A stretch of 64,000 bases of DNA from Hirudinaria manillensis. Lineage: Eukaryota > Annelida > Clitellata > Hirudinida > Hirudinidae. Below, in pieces: positions 49,438 through 64,000 of the stretch. Numbering within the stretch: position 1 is the first letter of the stretch; each line of letters starts with the position of its first letter. The position numbers and the translations under genes were made by a program. The stretch spans positions 6,083,001 through 6,147,000 of the forward strand of contig CM067529.1 of assembly GCA_034509925.1 (NCBI GenBank), read 5' to 3'. The notes below the pieces were generated by a model. The model ran no database searches. It was given only the letters and a program-made list of their open reading frames with translations, and had not been told where the DNA came from.

Positions 49438-52400
49438 TCATTTGGACGGTGATTCCAATATATTCGTTTCAAGTTCCATTTCTTCATCATCAAACTCAAC
49501 CTGCCGCAACTGGAAAAAGCAAATATTGAGAGTTTTAGGATACAATTTCAAAATTATCACAGCAGATGGTGCCGAAATGCATCAAATAAATAAACAAATA
49601 ATTAATTAAATAAATAAATTTTAGATGGTGACTTCACGGAGTCGTGACTAAAAACGAGGCAAGATTTTATAGAGCTGAAGAGAAACATGCCCACAAAGAA
49701 AGCAGAAACAAATAAAGAAAACGCGTAACATTCATAGCGTTGGCATTTGATGTAAAAAAAAATTGTTGCGGCGCAAAATAACGACGTCATTAAACGATTA
49801 CAACTGTGATAAATCAAGATTTTGAAATAAACTCTCACACATAGGATGTTATAGGAAGCCTTAGCAGTCCAATATGCCATCCAGAAAGCGTGAAGACAAA
49901 CTATGACGATCAAAAGACAAGTAAAGTGTGCCAATTTCAAGCTGCTTGGATCTTTGAGGCTCTTGTCTGTATTTAATTAAAGATTCCAATATTAAATCGA
50001 TATAATTTAGCAACGATCGAATGCAATGCTAACAAGGATCGTAATTATAATCTTCAATGTTGCAAGTCGTTCCATAGAAACCCAATTTACAGAGATTGGA
50101 TGGACACCTGCCGCTTGTTAAGCTGCAAGGCACAGGTTTCAAGCATCTGCAGCGATTTTGACATTTTCCTCGATACAAGTAGGTCCCCAATTTACAACCT
50201 TTTTGTGAAGAAAATTTAAAAAAAGCGTTTGTTTTGATAAGGTTTCGATTACAAACTTGTATAAACACTTCTGCTCCTGGAAGACGATGAACAGAAATTA
50301 TTAGAAAATTTACACCTTGGGCAACGATACTTGTTTACTACAAGACTACTAACGTCAATCAGGTCACCGCAAAAACACTTTTCAGGATTCTTGAATGTTG
50401 CATGAAAATATTTAAAAATAGGCTGCTCAGTTAAGGAGTTAATTATTACATAATGAAACATAATGATATTTCAGTTGACATTTTGGATTATAAAATTAAC
50501 CTCTCTAAAACTGATGAGAGTTTTTCCTAAGGATCGACATTTGTTGGTGCAATCCATCGAATGTGTTGATTTGTTAGAATATGATATTCTGACTTCATCC
50601 ATGTTATCATTTGAAGAAAAACATCCAAAATATGAAATCTCTTCAAAGTTCTGATATAATAGGAAATAATAATATTAGGAAAGAAATAATAGGGAATATT
50701 TTTTATGAATTATTTTATATCTCATATTTAATATAAATATATAAAATATAAAATGGCATCCAAATTTAAGGTCAAAAACTGGAGTATTGAAATACGAAGC
50801 GATAACTTCAGAAAAAGTTGAAATTTTGACACCTTTGCTGAACAGTAACAAGAATCTACATTGCTTGAAAATGCGAGCAAGAATAAAAATTTAGATTTCG
50901 ATTTGTGGAACTACAAGATCGCATTTAAATTAGGGAAACTTGAAGAGAAATAAAACAATTGGTTTTTAAAATTATGTTTAATTAATATTATTAGTTTATT
51001 ACAGAATAATTTTTATTTAAATTTGTCACTCTCGTGCAACGAGGATCAATAAGAATTGGTTCAATTATCGATTTAAATTCGATCTGTTCAAAGCTCACAG
51101 AATCGGCAACAAATTCCACATTTGCAAGTTCGTCGATAAGAACATCGAAATCTGTATCTTCCGCAAGAGATTTCACGCCTTCATGAGAAGCCCAGTCATA
51201 GAAATCTGTCAAAAATAAATTAAAATCAAAGGATTTTGATCTTAAACCCAAAATATCGGGAACATTAGTCGCAATTTCCACGAAAAATCATCAAAGGCAT
51301 ACTTTCACAGTGCTTGCCGTAAGTCTGCATCGAACATTCACATCTATAATTTGTGTTATTGATTGCAAGACATGTACCTCCGTTGTCACACGTTACATTG
51401 GCGCAAATATCTAAATACCATTGTTAAATTATTAAACGATTACTATGCAACGTGAAAACAAGATGTCTTATTTAAAGTCGACCGTATTTGTCACAACTTT
51501 CTCCGAAATAATGGGGCTGACATGAACCCTTCAAGCAGACGCCAGTTGACCTTCTGCAATGTGATTTCTCGCAATAGCAATGTTTTTCACAAGCATCACC
51601 CCAAGTCCTGCTCTTGCAAACTAAAGTTATTTAATTTTATTTGCAAATTAATAAACAAATTGGCTTGTCGACATGGTCACTAATTTTTATTTTTGTTTAA
51701 AAATCTGATGAAGATAACGCATTTTCAAAAAAAAAAAACCACCAGCAAATGATAAATATTTTGAAAGAAATAATATTAACCAGTCATCACGCGGAACGGG
51801 GTGTCCTTGGATCCAATTATTATGTTTAATTCATATGTCGATTCCGACAAATCATACGAGCTATTACATTCAGTTACTGGAGCTCTCTTGGCTCCCAACA
51901 AATCCTCTACTTCACAGAGACAAATGCATCCCGTTCCTGCAATGGCACATTTTTTTAATAAAATCGTCAAATTTATGCAGACAAATAATTTATGTATCAG
52001 TGAAATAATATCTTGAATGGGAAACTATGAATATTAACTGTGAAATACTCCAACTAAAGTCCTCGGCTTTTCGCAATTATTATATGTTGCTGCACACTCC
52101 CAAGCACATAAATCCTTGTTATAGAATCTGTTTGAAGTAATAGGGGGTCCATATTCCAAATAAGAACAGGAATAAAAACATCCGTAAAATTCGGCTGTGT
52201 CAATTTCGCGGTTGATGTCTTTGAAAAGTTTATCTTTCAGTTTTTCAGTCTGTTCTAGATACAAAGTTCAGTTGCGTTTTGAAATTCTTGCTTCAACTAA
52301 TTAAAGATTTAGAGTTACCAGCAACAAACAAGCCCACTACGAAATTAACTATTTTGTCCTCCATTCCTTTATCTGCAGGCGGTAAATACCATAGGCCACT

Positions 52401-52481
52401 CGTAATATCCAAATAATAGTCAAAGCGTCCGTAAACCGTCCTCCCGCAACATAAAAAGGCAATAGAAAGCATAAAATACAT
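49438..52481 (-). CDS. Membrane protein with two WSC-like domains and EGF-like modules
   Basis: Eleven exons, downward: 52481-52319, 52254-52039, 51936-51781, 51620-51483, 51410-51303, 51205-51030, 50650-50501, 50422-50257, 50198-50034, 49966-49638, 49509-49438. Every phase matches and the frame closes at 612 residues. A signal peptide (FMLSIAFLCCGRTVYG) starts it. WSC-like region 1 (about 73-145): FYGCFYSC..., CAWECAATYNN, then TGCICLCE. Next, Cys-rich EGF/laminin-type modules (about 180-262), including CDNGGTCLAINNTNYRCEC. A linker follows, then WSC region 2 (about 320-424): YFGCFSSND, CTNKCRSLGK, KCFCGD, and the SVY ending. Another Cys-rich module (425-478) is followed by one to three hydrophobic segments (first LAHFTCLLIVIVCLHAFW) and an acidic tail FDDEEMELE. 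WSC domains bind carbohydrate. Joining the 5' six and 3' five exons is inferred; a stop at 50991 would otherwise end a first, secreted product. Confidence 0.65.
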
Positions 52482-52896
52482 CTGTTAAAACATTAAAAAA
52501 CAGATGTTAACAGATGAATTCCTTAAGTAATATCAACATAAATACATGTCAAAAAGACTACAGTACAATACAACGGTTTTATTTAAATTCAAATGCAACA
52601 ACAAATGACTGTTTATATTTTCAATTCTTTTAAATTCAACTTAAACGCAATATTAAATTTGCGATCAACAGGAATTCATGTTGTTTTAAAGCTATTTTAC
52701 AAATTCAAAGAATATTATTCGTTTGAAATTGGAAGTCAATTTCCTATACCCACAAATTGTAAAACAATTTTTATTTATGTTTAAAGTGTTTTTGCATCGT
52801 TTGTGTTTAGGATGTATCAAAAACAATCTTTGCGCGGTATTTACACATTTAAAATCGCTTAAATACTTTCGGAGCGGAGTTCTATGATTAGATAAC
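52482..52896. promoter_or_regulatory. Compact bidirectional promoter between the WSC gene and UHRF1
   Basis: The two start codons point away from each other with 415 bp between them, so both transcripts must start in this interval or in unseen leader exons. No TATA box is obvious. AT-rich throughout. Confidence 0.5.
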
Positions 52897-55800
52897 ATGT
52901 GGATCCAAGTTAGAAGCACAGACGGGAGTAAAACAATTAGAGTAGATGAACTATCGAAACTTACTAAGATTGAAGAATTACGCATAAGACTGACTAAATT
53001 TTTCGATGCCTCCGTTGATCGCCAACGATTATTTTGTAAGGGGAAGGAAGTAAGTTAATGGACTTACTATATTTCTGTGTTATTACAGCTCAAATGATAA
53101 AACTAATATGTCGAGACTGTTAATGATGGGTCAACTCTTTAAAGCCTTAGGCACGCTTTCAATCTCGAAATGCTGATCTGATTAAATATTTTTAATCTGT
53201 GAAAATATTTGGGTTACTTATGGTTACATCGTGACAACAGCAAAAACTACTTTAATTAACAATTTCTTTTTGTCCGGAATCTAACTTTAGTTTTTACTTT
53301 CAAACAAATTTGGACTTTGTTAATTTTGTTACAATCTGGCCTTTGTAGCTGAATTGCTCATATAAGACATGATTGATATTAAAGTTGTTAAACAAATCAC
53401 TGCCCCTTGTTTCAGATGGTTGATGGGCATACATTATTTGATTACAATGTTTCCCCAAATGAAGTTATCCTCATCCTTATCAAAAATGCCTCTTTAGTTC
53501 ATGAGCAGGGAGGCCTGAGTGAAACTCCAAAAAATGATGAAATTGATGCAGTGAAATGTGAAAATGATGTCATCCAAGAGGAAGTGAGTGCAAAAAAAGC
53601 AGCTTCTTGAGGAGATTTATATTAAACTGACATTTCTTTTTGTAGAATTGTGTCTCAAGCATCAACAGCAAATACAAAGTAAGTTTGTTGGAGCTTTTAT
53701 GGGAAATTTGCAATTTATCCTCAAAGCAGACGATTTGAATTCTGACTACATGAGGAAATGTATTTAATAAAGATTTGAGGGTTTAAAAAAAATATTTAAA
53801 AGCTTAATGATCTAAATATAAAAATTTCATTTGAAAGGTTGGAGATATTTTGGATGTTAGGGACGAGACGATGGGTGCTTGGTTTGAAGGAGTTGTGGTA
53901 AAAGTTGTTCCTAATAACAAATCTTCTGATGACGTGGGAACTGAAAATGATGACTTTATTTACTCTGTAAAATATGAAGGGTTGGTTGTCAAATATTGTA
54001 ATTTATTGTTTTCTATTCACTAGTGATGATGACAATGATGATGATTTGCAGAGAGGAAAATGAAGTGATAGAGGTGACCTACAATCATCTGAGACCAAGA
54101 GCCTGTAAGAAGGTATCTTTTGCAGAGGTGAAGTCGGGGGATAAGGTCATGTTGAACTACAACTATGATGAACCCACCAAAAGAGGTTATTGGTATGATG
54201 CTGAAATTACTGGCAAGAAATCAACCAGGACTCAGAAGGAGATATTTGCCACAGTTTATATTGGGTAGGCTATTTTTGGTGAATGTTTTGAAATTTAGAA
54301 ATTCATTTAGCATTTCAATACATTATTGAAATAAATTATACATAATAAATTATTGAAATACAGAAAGGAACTGGTTCCATTCGAGAATTGCAAGATCATA
54401 TTTATTGATGAATTGTTTCAAATAGAGAATTTTGGCAGTCAAAAAAATGCTAATTCTGGTGATGACCAAGATAAAGCTAGCCCTCCTATTCGTAAGAATT
54501 CTTTTATCGAAGGTTGTTGATGTTTGGCAGTAATTTAATCAATTTAATCGATTTAAGGTGAAACAAAGCCTGAATGCGACCACTGCCTGGATAACCCACG
54601 AAAGAAGTGCAAGCACTGCTCGTGCTGCGTTTGTGGTGGAAAAAATGAACCAGAAAAACAAATAATTTGCGATGAGTGCAACTCTGCTTATCACATTTAT
54701 TGTTTACAACCTCCGCTGACAGAAATCCCACAAGAAGATGATTGGTGCATTTTTTTAAATTGAATTCCTGTTTGAATTTAGTAAGAAAGCAGTTTGATTT
54801 ATTAAATTTTAGGTACTGTCCTGATTGTAAACTAGACACGAGCAAGATTGTTTTGGCAGGGGAAAAATTAAAAGAAAGCAGTAAAAAAAGGAAGATGGCC
54901 TCGTCACAATCAACTTCAAACAGAGATTGGGGGAAGGTTTGTCAGATCTTGGACTTATTGAATCTGTTGAATATTTTTTATCGATCTCAATCATTTTAAT
55001 AACAGGGCATGGCTTGCGTTGGACGTTCTAAGATGTGCACCATCGTTCCTTCGAACCATTTCGGTCCCATTCCAGGAATTGAAGTGGGAAATCTTTGGAA
55101 GTTTAGAGTGCAGGTTTGTGGTGCTTTGATGTTCATTGTTAATTTATTATTATTAATTTTCATAATATTGAATCATCCAGGCCAGTGAATCAGGTGTGCA
55201 TAGGCCTCATGTTGCAGGCATCCATGGCAGAGAAAATGAAGGGGCTTATTCGATAGTGTTGTCTGGGGGATATGAAGATGACATTGTAAGTTACTCAATT
55301 ACATGATTCTATGTTATGTAGAATTTTGGTTTCAAATTGCTTGTAAATTATTTATTTGTAAATTATTGAAGAGTTCATTCTTAATTTTTAGGATGAGGGG
55401 TTCGAATTTACGTACACTGGAAGTGGTGGTAGGGATTTGTCTGGTAATAAAAGGACTGCTGGTCAGTCTTGTGATCAGACACTCACTAGGATGAATAGGT
55501 TAGCCATTAATTTATTGTTGTTTACTCATTGATATAATTTGATTTTAAATTTAATAATACGAATATGATATCTCAGGGCATTAGCAAAAAATTGCGATGC
55601 TGTAATCAATGCAAAGGATGGAGCAGAAGCCAAAGATTGGAAGGCTGGAAAACCTGTAAGGGTGGTGAGGAACTGCAAAGGGAGAAAGCATTCCAAATAT
55701 TCTCCCGAAGATGGGAATCGTTACGATGGTATTTACAAGGTTTGTTGAGTGCTTCTGAACCACAGGTATTTCGATGACTCATGTGCATGGCATCCTATTT

Positions 55801-56778
55801 GATAGGTGGTCAAGTACTGGCCAGAAAAGGGCAAGTCAGGATTTTTGGTTTGGAAGTATCTGCTTAGGAGGGACGATCCATCACCGGCTCCCTGGTCAGA
55901 GGAAGGCATTAAAAGAGCCGCAAGTCTTGGTCTGACTATGCAGGTTTGAAAATCTTTGCCATTCTTTATGTGTTGGGTACTTTTTTAAAACATAATTTAT
56001 TAATGTTATAAAGTATCCTGATGGTTGGGATGAAACAAAAAAGAGCTCTGGCAGTAATGGTGGAAGCAAAAGAAAAGCTGATGATGAGAATGAAGAGGAT
56101 GAGAATTGTGAGGAAGAAGTGAAGCCTAAAAAATCTAAAAAGAGGAAGATTGATCAAAAGGATTTGATTCAGGAAAATAGTGAGTGAATATTTCGTGGTT
56201 TGTTTTTTGATTGATTTCTGTGTAATTTCTAATAATATCCATGGACTCAATTATCAAGGTGTGAATAAAAATACTTCAAATTATGAACCTGATGAAGAAA
56301 TTATGAAACTGATAAGGGGAGATTCCACAAACGAAAAAATTTGGAATGAAGCATTGCGGGAGACTGAAAAGAATAAGAAGGCATGCCACTTTTTTGTCGA
56401 TCTTGATAGTAGTATTTAAATGACCGTATTTTATATCCATGGATAAATTATTAATTAAAACAATTTCCAGGCATTTGTGGACAAAGTGGAGAGTTTGTTT
56501 GCTTGTATATGTTGCCAAGATCTTATTTTCCAGCCTGTCACAACAGAGTGCAGTCACAATTTTTGCAAAGTACCAAATTTAATGTTATTTTATTTTTTGA
56601 TCATTTTATGTAAGCCCCTTAATCTTATAATTTCCAGACCTGTCTCAGTCGATCCTTTTCTGCTGGAGTTAAAAGCTGTCCTATGTGCAGGAAAGATCTT
56701 CCTGAAAAATTAGTTGTTAATTCCAATCTGCACAGAGCTCTGCTCCATCTTTTCCCTGGCTATGATGCTGGCAGATGA
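52897..56778 (+). CDS. UHRF1: E3 ubiquitin-protein ligase UHRF1
   Basis: Nuclear reader that couples hemimethylated CpG and H3K9 methylation to maintenance methylation by DNMT1. Seventeen exons (52897-53049, 53416-53583, 53646-53678, 53838-53980, 54052-54264, 54364-54491, 54558-54744, 54813-54936, 55006-55113, 55181-55285, 55392-55498, 55577-55739, 55806-55943, 56014-56179, 56259-56380, 56471-56569, 56638-56778) give 765 residues (human 793). Ubiquitin-like domain 1-75 starts [10 protein letters not shown] and includes DGHTLFDY. Tandem tudor about 119-280 ([19 protein letters not shown]). PHD about 283-350 ([17 protein letters not shown]). SRA about 384-590 ([36 protein letters not shown]). 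A Lys-rich linker and RING about 697-735 (CICCQDL, CSHNFCK, CPMC). The border of exon 15 is unusual: the family join needs a GC donor at 56381, or a GT 15 nt later. Confidence 0.98.
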
Positions 56779-56829
56779 TCCTATGAGTTTGATGATTTGT
56801 TCACTGTGTTGACATTGTTTTTGCTTTTT

Positions 56830-56835
56830 AATAAA
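56830..56835 (+). terminator. Poly(A) signal of UHRF1
   Basis: AATAAA 52 bp after the stop codon. The MRG15 stop codon on the other strand is 278 bp farther on, so the convergent 3' UTRs are short. Confidence 0.65.
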
Positions 56836-57073
56836 TGGTTTTACCATTATATTCACTAATATTAAGAACAGTTTAAAATATTGAGTGAAAGCTTTTATAT
56901 TACACATTAAAATGACTTATTGCATAGGGTTGTGGTAATTTCTCAAAATCTGGTAATTTTGAGACCTGAGAAACCTTGTGTAATTTTAAACCTAGCTGTT
57001 TCAGGGTTACAGCAACTTTTGTGTTTTTGTTTTCAATGCATTTTATGCAAAGGAAGGTTTTGGTCAAGAACTT

Positions 57074-57079
57074 TTTATT
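57074..57079 (-). terminator. Poly(A) signal of MRG15
   Basis: AATAAA on the minus strand, 34 bp beyond the MRG15 stop codon. Confidence 0.5.
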
Positions 57080-57112
57080 TAAAAATGTTTTCATTTCAGA
57101 ATTCTAATATGT

Positions 57113-59565
57113 TTAAAGTATCTTCTTGATGTGCTCTGGGGGTGCAGCTATATAGTCATTTGCATTGAATAATGAACCAAAGTGGCTGGATAAATATCTA
57201 TAAAGAGAAAATACAATTTCAATAGTGAGGTTGCCATAAGATAAAAGCACTTGTTTTGAATTGAATTTAAGATCCGGTTAATAACAGCAATACAAACTGC
57301 AAAAAATCTTGAAAGTGCTCCAGAAGCCACTGCAAACTCTTGTTATCTTGGAAAGTATAAGCAAGCAATCCTCCAATTCTCACTACATGGTTGTGACATC
57401 ACCAAAACAGACAAATTTATATTAGTTTTAAGAGGCATGTTTTAGCAAGTAAGCTGGGAAATTAAATTTTTAATTATTTCTCATGATTAGAAATCTTACC
57501 AAACATCCTCAGCAAATGACTGGCTCCATAAATTTGAGATGGTGTGCTGTCAGGATGGCCAGTTACAGTCTACAAAAAGCATACAATTTCATAATTTGCA
57601 AATAATTACATTATTAATTATGTTCAAACTTCAGAATACTGTGGCCTCTCAAATTTGTAGAGAAGTTGATTACTGAGCATGGCATTGAAATACTCTCTGA
57701 GGCCATTGCAGACTTCTTCATAAGCATCTCTGAAATACAATTTCATTTTAAGACATATTTTACAATAATATAAAATATTGCATTCATAAATATACATACA
57801 CACATATACAAAATATTAAAATGGGATGATAAAGATGATCAATGCAAATTATATCACCTGTCAAAATTTTTTGTAGAACTAGACCTTTCTCTCAAATAAT
57901 CCTTCAAAATCATTTCAACTGTCATCTTGCAGGGTAGTTGTACAAGCTGCAACATAGATTTGATTGCAAAAAGCAATTCTTCATTTGCAAACATCACATT
58001 TTGAATTTGACACTATTTAATTAACCACCTGTCTTTGTCTTGTAATGAGATCCCAATCATCAGCAAGCCAGGCCTTTAATTCTTTAGGAAGTTTTATTTG
58101 CACTTCAATTTTGGCCAGGTAATTGTCATCCTAAGAACATCAAAGAACATTTATTAAGTGTTAATAATATATAACTACATTGGAAACTATACAACATACT
58201 GTCTCAACATTTGAAATGTCAAGTTTTGCTTTCTTTTTCTTTGGACCATCAGTAGGAGTATTCTATAAAATAATTTAGAATAATGTAATTAATTTATAAA
58301 TGTGTGATTACATATGCTGTAAAATGAATGCATATCTTGTAATAAGATATTTTTAAATACAAACACTTAACCTCTGATTGTCTCAGTCTTTTTTTCTTTG
58401 AACTTTCAATTGAAACTTCAACCTTTTCTGGTTGTTCTGCACTTGCTTGAACAAATAAGAATAATATCAAAGTACAAAGTAAACTTCATAATAACTTGTC
58501 ATTAAAATAAATGAATTACAAAATAAAACCTGTAGTCTTGGTTTCATTTAATGTGGTGTCAGCTTTCTTCTCATGTTTATTTACTTTCGAAGTCGACTGC
58601 TTTGGTTTGCTGCCATTTCAAATATGTTGTTACTAACAGATTAATTACTAAGATTAGTAAGTTGAAATGCACCACCTTCCTTCTCCAGAATCTTTTTCCT
58701 TTGCTGTAACATCCTTTTCTTTTTCTTTCTCCTTGTCTTTATCTTTGCCCTTTGAAGGCTTTGGTTTCACTCTTTAAGTAAAATTCATAATATAATAATA
58801 ATTCATATTTATATAAAACCATCATCAACTTACGCATGAGCCTTGAGAAGTTCTTTACGCTTCTGTTGACCTGCCTCGTTGAATTTCAAAACCCTTGTTT
58901 CGGGCACCCATTCGTCCCAACTGACAAAGTGAAAGTTAAATGCATAAAATAATTAAAAAGCATTCCACCCTTATGCATTACATCTGAGTCACTTACTTTT
59001 TACTCCAGCCATTGTAATGAACAAGATACTTAACTGTTTTATCTTTGATCTCACACTTTAAACACTAAATGAAAATTATTTATTAGTAGTGCAGATCTAT
59101 CAATATAGTCATAAATCATAGTACTAAATATTAAGAATAATAAATTCAGTATACATATCAAATTAAACAAAATCATTTTTAAAAATCACAAAAAGTTTAG
59201 AATAAGGACAACCTCAATTAATTCAAAATATATCATGAAATAAATTAATGTTTCCCAGCTCTTAAATCATCATCCTTATGTATGAATATTTGTACTTACT
59301 TTTGCTTCATACAATAACGGCCCGTGAAAACAAAGAATATGTTCTCCTTTGAACAAAAAATGCGGTATAAACAATTGTCTCAGTAATCATTATAAAGAAA
59401 CTTTATTCTTTTAATGTCTATCAAGTTAGTGAGTTACGGAGGCGATGGTTACGTGCTAACTCATGTTTAAAAATGGAAGTGGCCGAACTCTTTAAACAGA
59501 AGTTTCGGCCTCATATTTCCCTCGTCGGTAAACTAACCTTCCTGAAACTTAAATTTCGCCGGCAT
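57113..59565 (-). CDS. MORF4L1: Mortality factor 4-like protein 1 (MRG15)
   Basis: Chromodomain protein of the NuA4/Tip60 acetyltransferase and Sin3/HDAC complexes that reads H3K36 methylation. Fourteen exons, downward: 59565-59538, 59346-59300, 59064-58997, 58920-58834, 58771-58676, 58609-58530, 58445-58372, 58262-58200, 58130-58029, 57946-57858, 57729-57630, 57569-57500, 57382-57298, 57197-57113, close to 357 residues (human 323-362). The N-terminus [20 protein letters not shown] begins the chromodomain, which includes [20 protein letters not shown] Lys-rich linker follows, then the MRG domain: [58 protein letters not shown]. It ends [14 protein letters not shown]. Tail-to-tail with UHRF1. 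Confidence 0.98.
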
Positions 59566-60545
59566 GTTTACTATTCGCAAAGGACTTTATAATACATAAC
59601 AATAACAAGCCGAACAACTGTAAAAACACGACTAACAATGAAATAATAAAACATTTCGTTTCAATAAGATTCAAACTTGTTTTGATACATTATAAATTGC
59701 CATGCTTATAAATGTAATTGAAAATAATATTATAAGATATTAAAAAATGTATTGATTCCAATTTAATTTGCTAATCGATAAGAGAAAAACAGAAAATCGT
59801 TATTTTCGTTCCAATCACTGGCAAACATTTGAGTTATAATATTAACTCCCGGCTCTATTCATACAATTAGCAAAATAATGGTAACGCAAGGAATTGCTTG
59901 GATAATTTGCCAAAACCTTAAGCAAATTAGTCAAGTTCCAGTGTTGTTTCTAAGTACTTTTGTTTGTCCGTTCAAAAATATTTATTGAAGCGAACTCGCC
60001 ATTTCCATTATTGAAAGTAGTAAAGACATAAGGTTATTTATCTCCACCACAGGAAATTCACTAATGCTAGATTAAAAGAAAAGTCAAAAGCCGCTTCACC
60101 TCAATGCCACTACATTACATCATAAAGTCAACGCTACTACCTGAAAGGTGTTAGCACAGAGCTTTGCACAGAAAAGACCTTTGTCTGCAGCTGTACGAAA
60201 CAATAAGGCAAATTGCACGAGTCATGACCTGGGTCATTACTGAAAATGAGGATGAGTTCAAGTATCCACGCACACGTTACTTTGTATATGCACTACAGTC
60301 TCATCTGTCAAACCAACAAAATGTGATGCCACCAATACTAAATCTATGGCACGACAATTGGCATCACGTGGCAATGCCAGGGACACACTGGTTCACTAAA
60401 TGTTTGTGAATCCTATTTGAATTGCATGAAAGCCTTAAAAGGCCACTACTTAACAAATATAAAGCAAACAGGTAAGACAAGCGACTTTGATAAGACTAAA
60501 TTTTTTGTACAATAAATCAGTCATTCATAACATATTATATAACAT
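59566..60545. other. Spacer between MRG15 and KARS1
   Basis: Holds the MRG15 promoter and then AT-rich sequence. An 82-codon plus-strand frame at 60164-60409 has coding-like composition but no recognisable motif, promoter or splice site; it was not called as a gene. Confidence 0.35.
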
Positions 60546-60620
60546 TTATTTTCTATTCATCATTGGCTCCATCTTTCTTCTGCTACTCTCTGATTTCAAG
60601 GCAGGGAATAAAATAACCTC
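60546..60620 (-). pseudogene. Duplicated copy of the KARS1 last exon (alternative terminal exon or relic)
   Basis: On the minus strand a splice acceptor (ATATCAG) is followed by EVILFPALKSESSRRKMEPM, six more codons and a stop, matching the real last exon at 60879-60796 (EVILFPAMKPDGNKKKEDG) at its start. After a small indel the tail is read in a shifted frame, yet still ends in a stop after 24 codons. Phase 0 of the acceptor equals that of the true exon, so use as an alternative last exon would yield a protein with a different tail. An AATAAA in minus-strand sense overlaps its end at 60545-60550. Confidence 0.75.
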
Positions 60621-60795
60621 CTGATATTATGGAAATGTTAAAGTCAATAAGATACAGAATCATTACAAACATTATGTTAGTTCAATATGAATTAAAAGTA
60701 CAATCACCTTCTTAACTTAATTAAATAGATTAAATTAAAGAAATTAGAAATCCCAACATACTTTAATGTTGATGGAATCCATTATATATATATTT

Positions 60796-63905
<3,110 letters not shown>

Positions 63906-63908
63906 GAC

Positions 63909-64000
63909 CTGTGAAGCAATTTGACATTAGTAACAAGATATCCAGAAATAAAATCCTTAGAAATATACAGAAAGAGAGATTGTCAAAATTATGGAGAAGA
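63909..64000. other. Upstream intron of KARS1
   Basis: Sequence upstream of the acceptor at 63909-63910 (minus-strand CACAG). Probably the first intron. Confidence 0.4.

Noticed and set aside
60164-60409. Plus-strand frame with WHDNWHHVAMPGTHWF
   Set aside because: Composition looks coding and it could be a transposon relic, but no family, start context or flanking structure supports it.

Overview
This is AT-rich, intron-dense animal DNA. Almost every gene is split into many small exons with GT-AG introns, often of 50-400 bp, and the products are metazoan: a SHOX-type paired-like homeodomain protein, C1GALT1-like glycosyltransferase, 4E-T, GTPBP2, UHRF1, MRG15 and a claudin-fold membrane protein. 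UHRF1 with its full domain set suggests a lineage that keeps CpG maintenance methylation, which argues against flies and nematodes. I cannot place the species more closely than an invertebrate with an intron-rich genome. All gene models were built by hand from splice sites, reading-frame phase and remembered protein families; no alignment or transcript data was used. Models described as phase-closed have exons whose lengths and phases fit together from start to stop.

Layout, left to right. 1-845 (+): 3' end of DNA ligase 1. 2879-4219 (+): TATA-box promoter and a three-exon SHOX-like homeobox gene. 5296-14268 (+): two tandem zinc/iron-type ZIP (SLC39, LIV-1-like) transporter genes that differ strongly in their histidine loop but share nearly identical 3' exons. 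14.3-18.9 kb: mostly non-coding, with a diverged 400-bp direct repeat pair around fragments of a possible zinc-finger gene on the minus strand. 18879-21445 (+): RING-finger protein with a beta-propeller-like C-terminus. 22161-24400 (+): C1GALT1-like gene bracketed by another direct repeat pair. 25299-26642 (+): MED7, convergent with GTPBP2 (27057-30627, -). 31713-32867: internally deleted hAT transposon with intact 8-bp target duplication. 33613-39539 (-): EIF4ENIF1 (4E-T), 20 exons. 41482-42070 (-): last exons of a two-membrane-span protein, possibly TMCC-like. 43345-45037 (-): unrecognised coiled-coil protein. 46849-49021 (+): claudin/CACNG-like four-span protein. 49438-52481 (-): membrane protein with two WSC-like domains and EGF-like modules. 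52897-56778 (+): UHRF1. 57113-59565 (-): MORF4L1/MRG15. 60546-63905 (-): lysyl-tRNA synthetase with a mitochondrial-type leader and a duplicated last exon.

The genes do not form one pathway. Several are chromatin and gene-expression regulators (UHRF1, MRG15, MED7, 4E-T, KARS1, GTPBP2), and close head-to-head or tail-to-tail spacing is common, as between the WSC gene and UHRF1 (415 bp between start codons) and between UHRF1 and MRG15 (334 bp between stop codons). The least familiar item is the WSC-EGF-WSC membrane protein; the tandem ZIP pair with a conversion-like tract and the KARS1 terminal-exon duplication are the clearest recent rearrangements.
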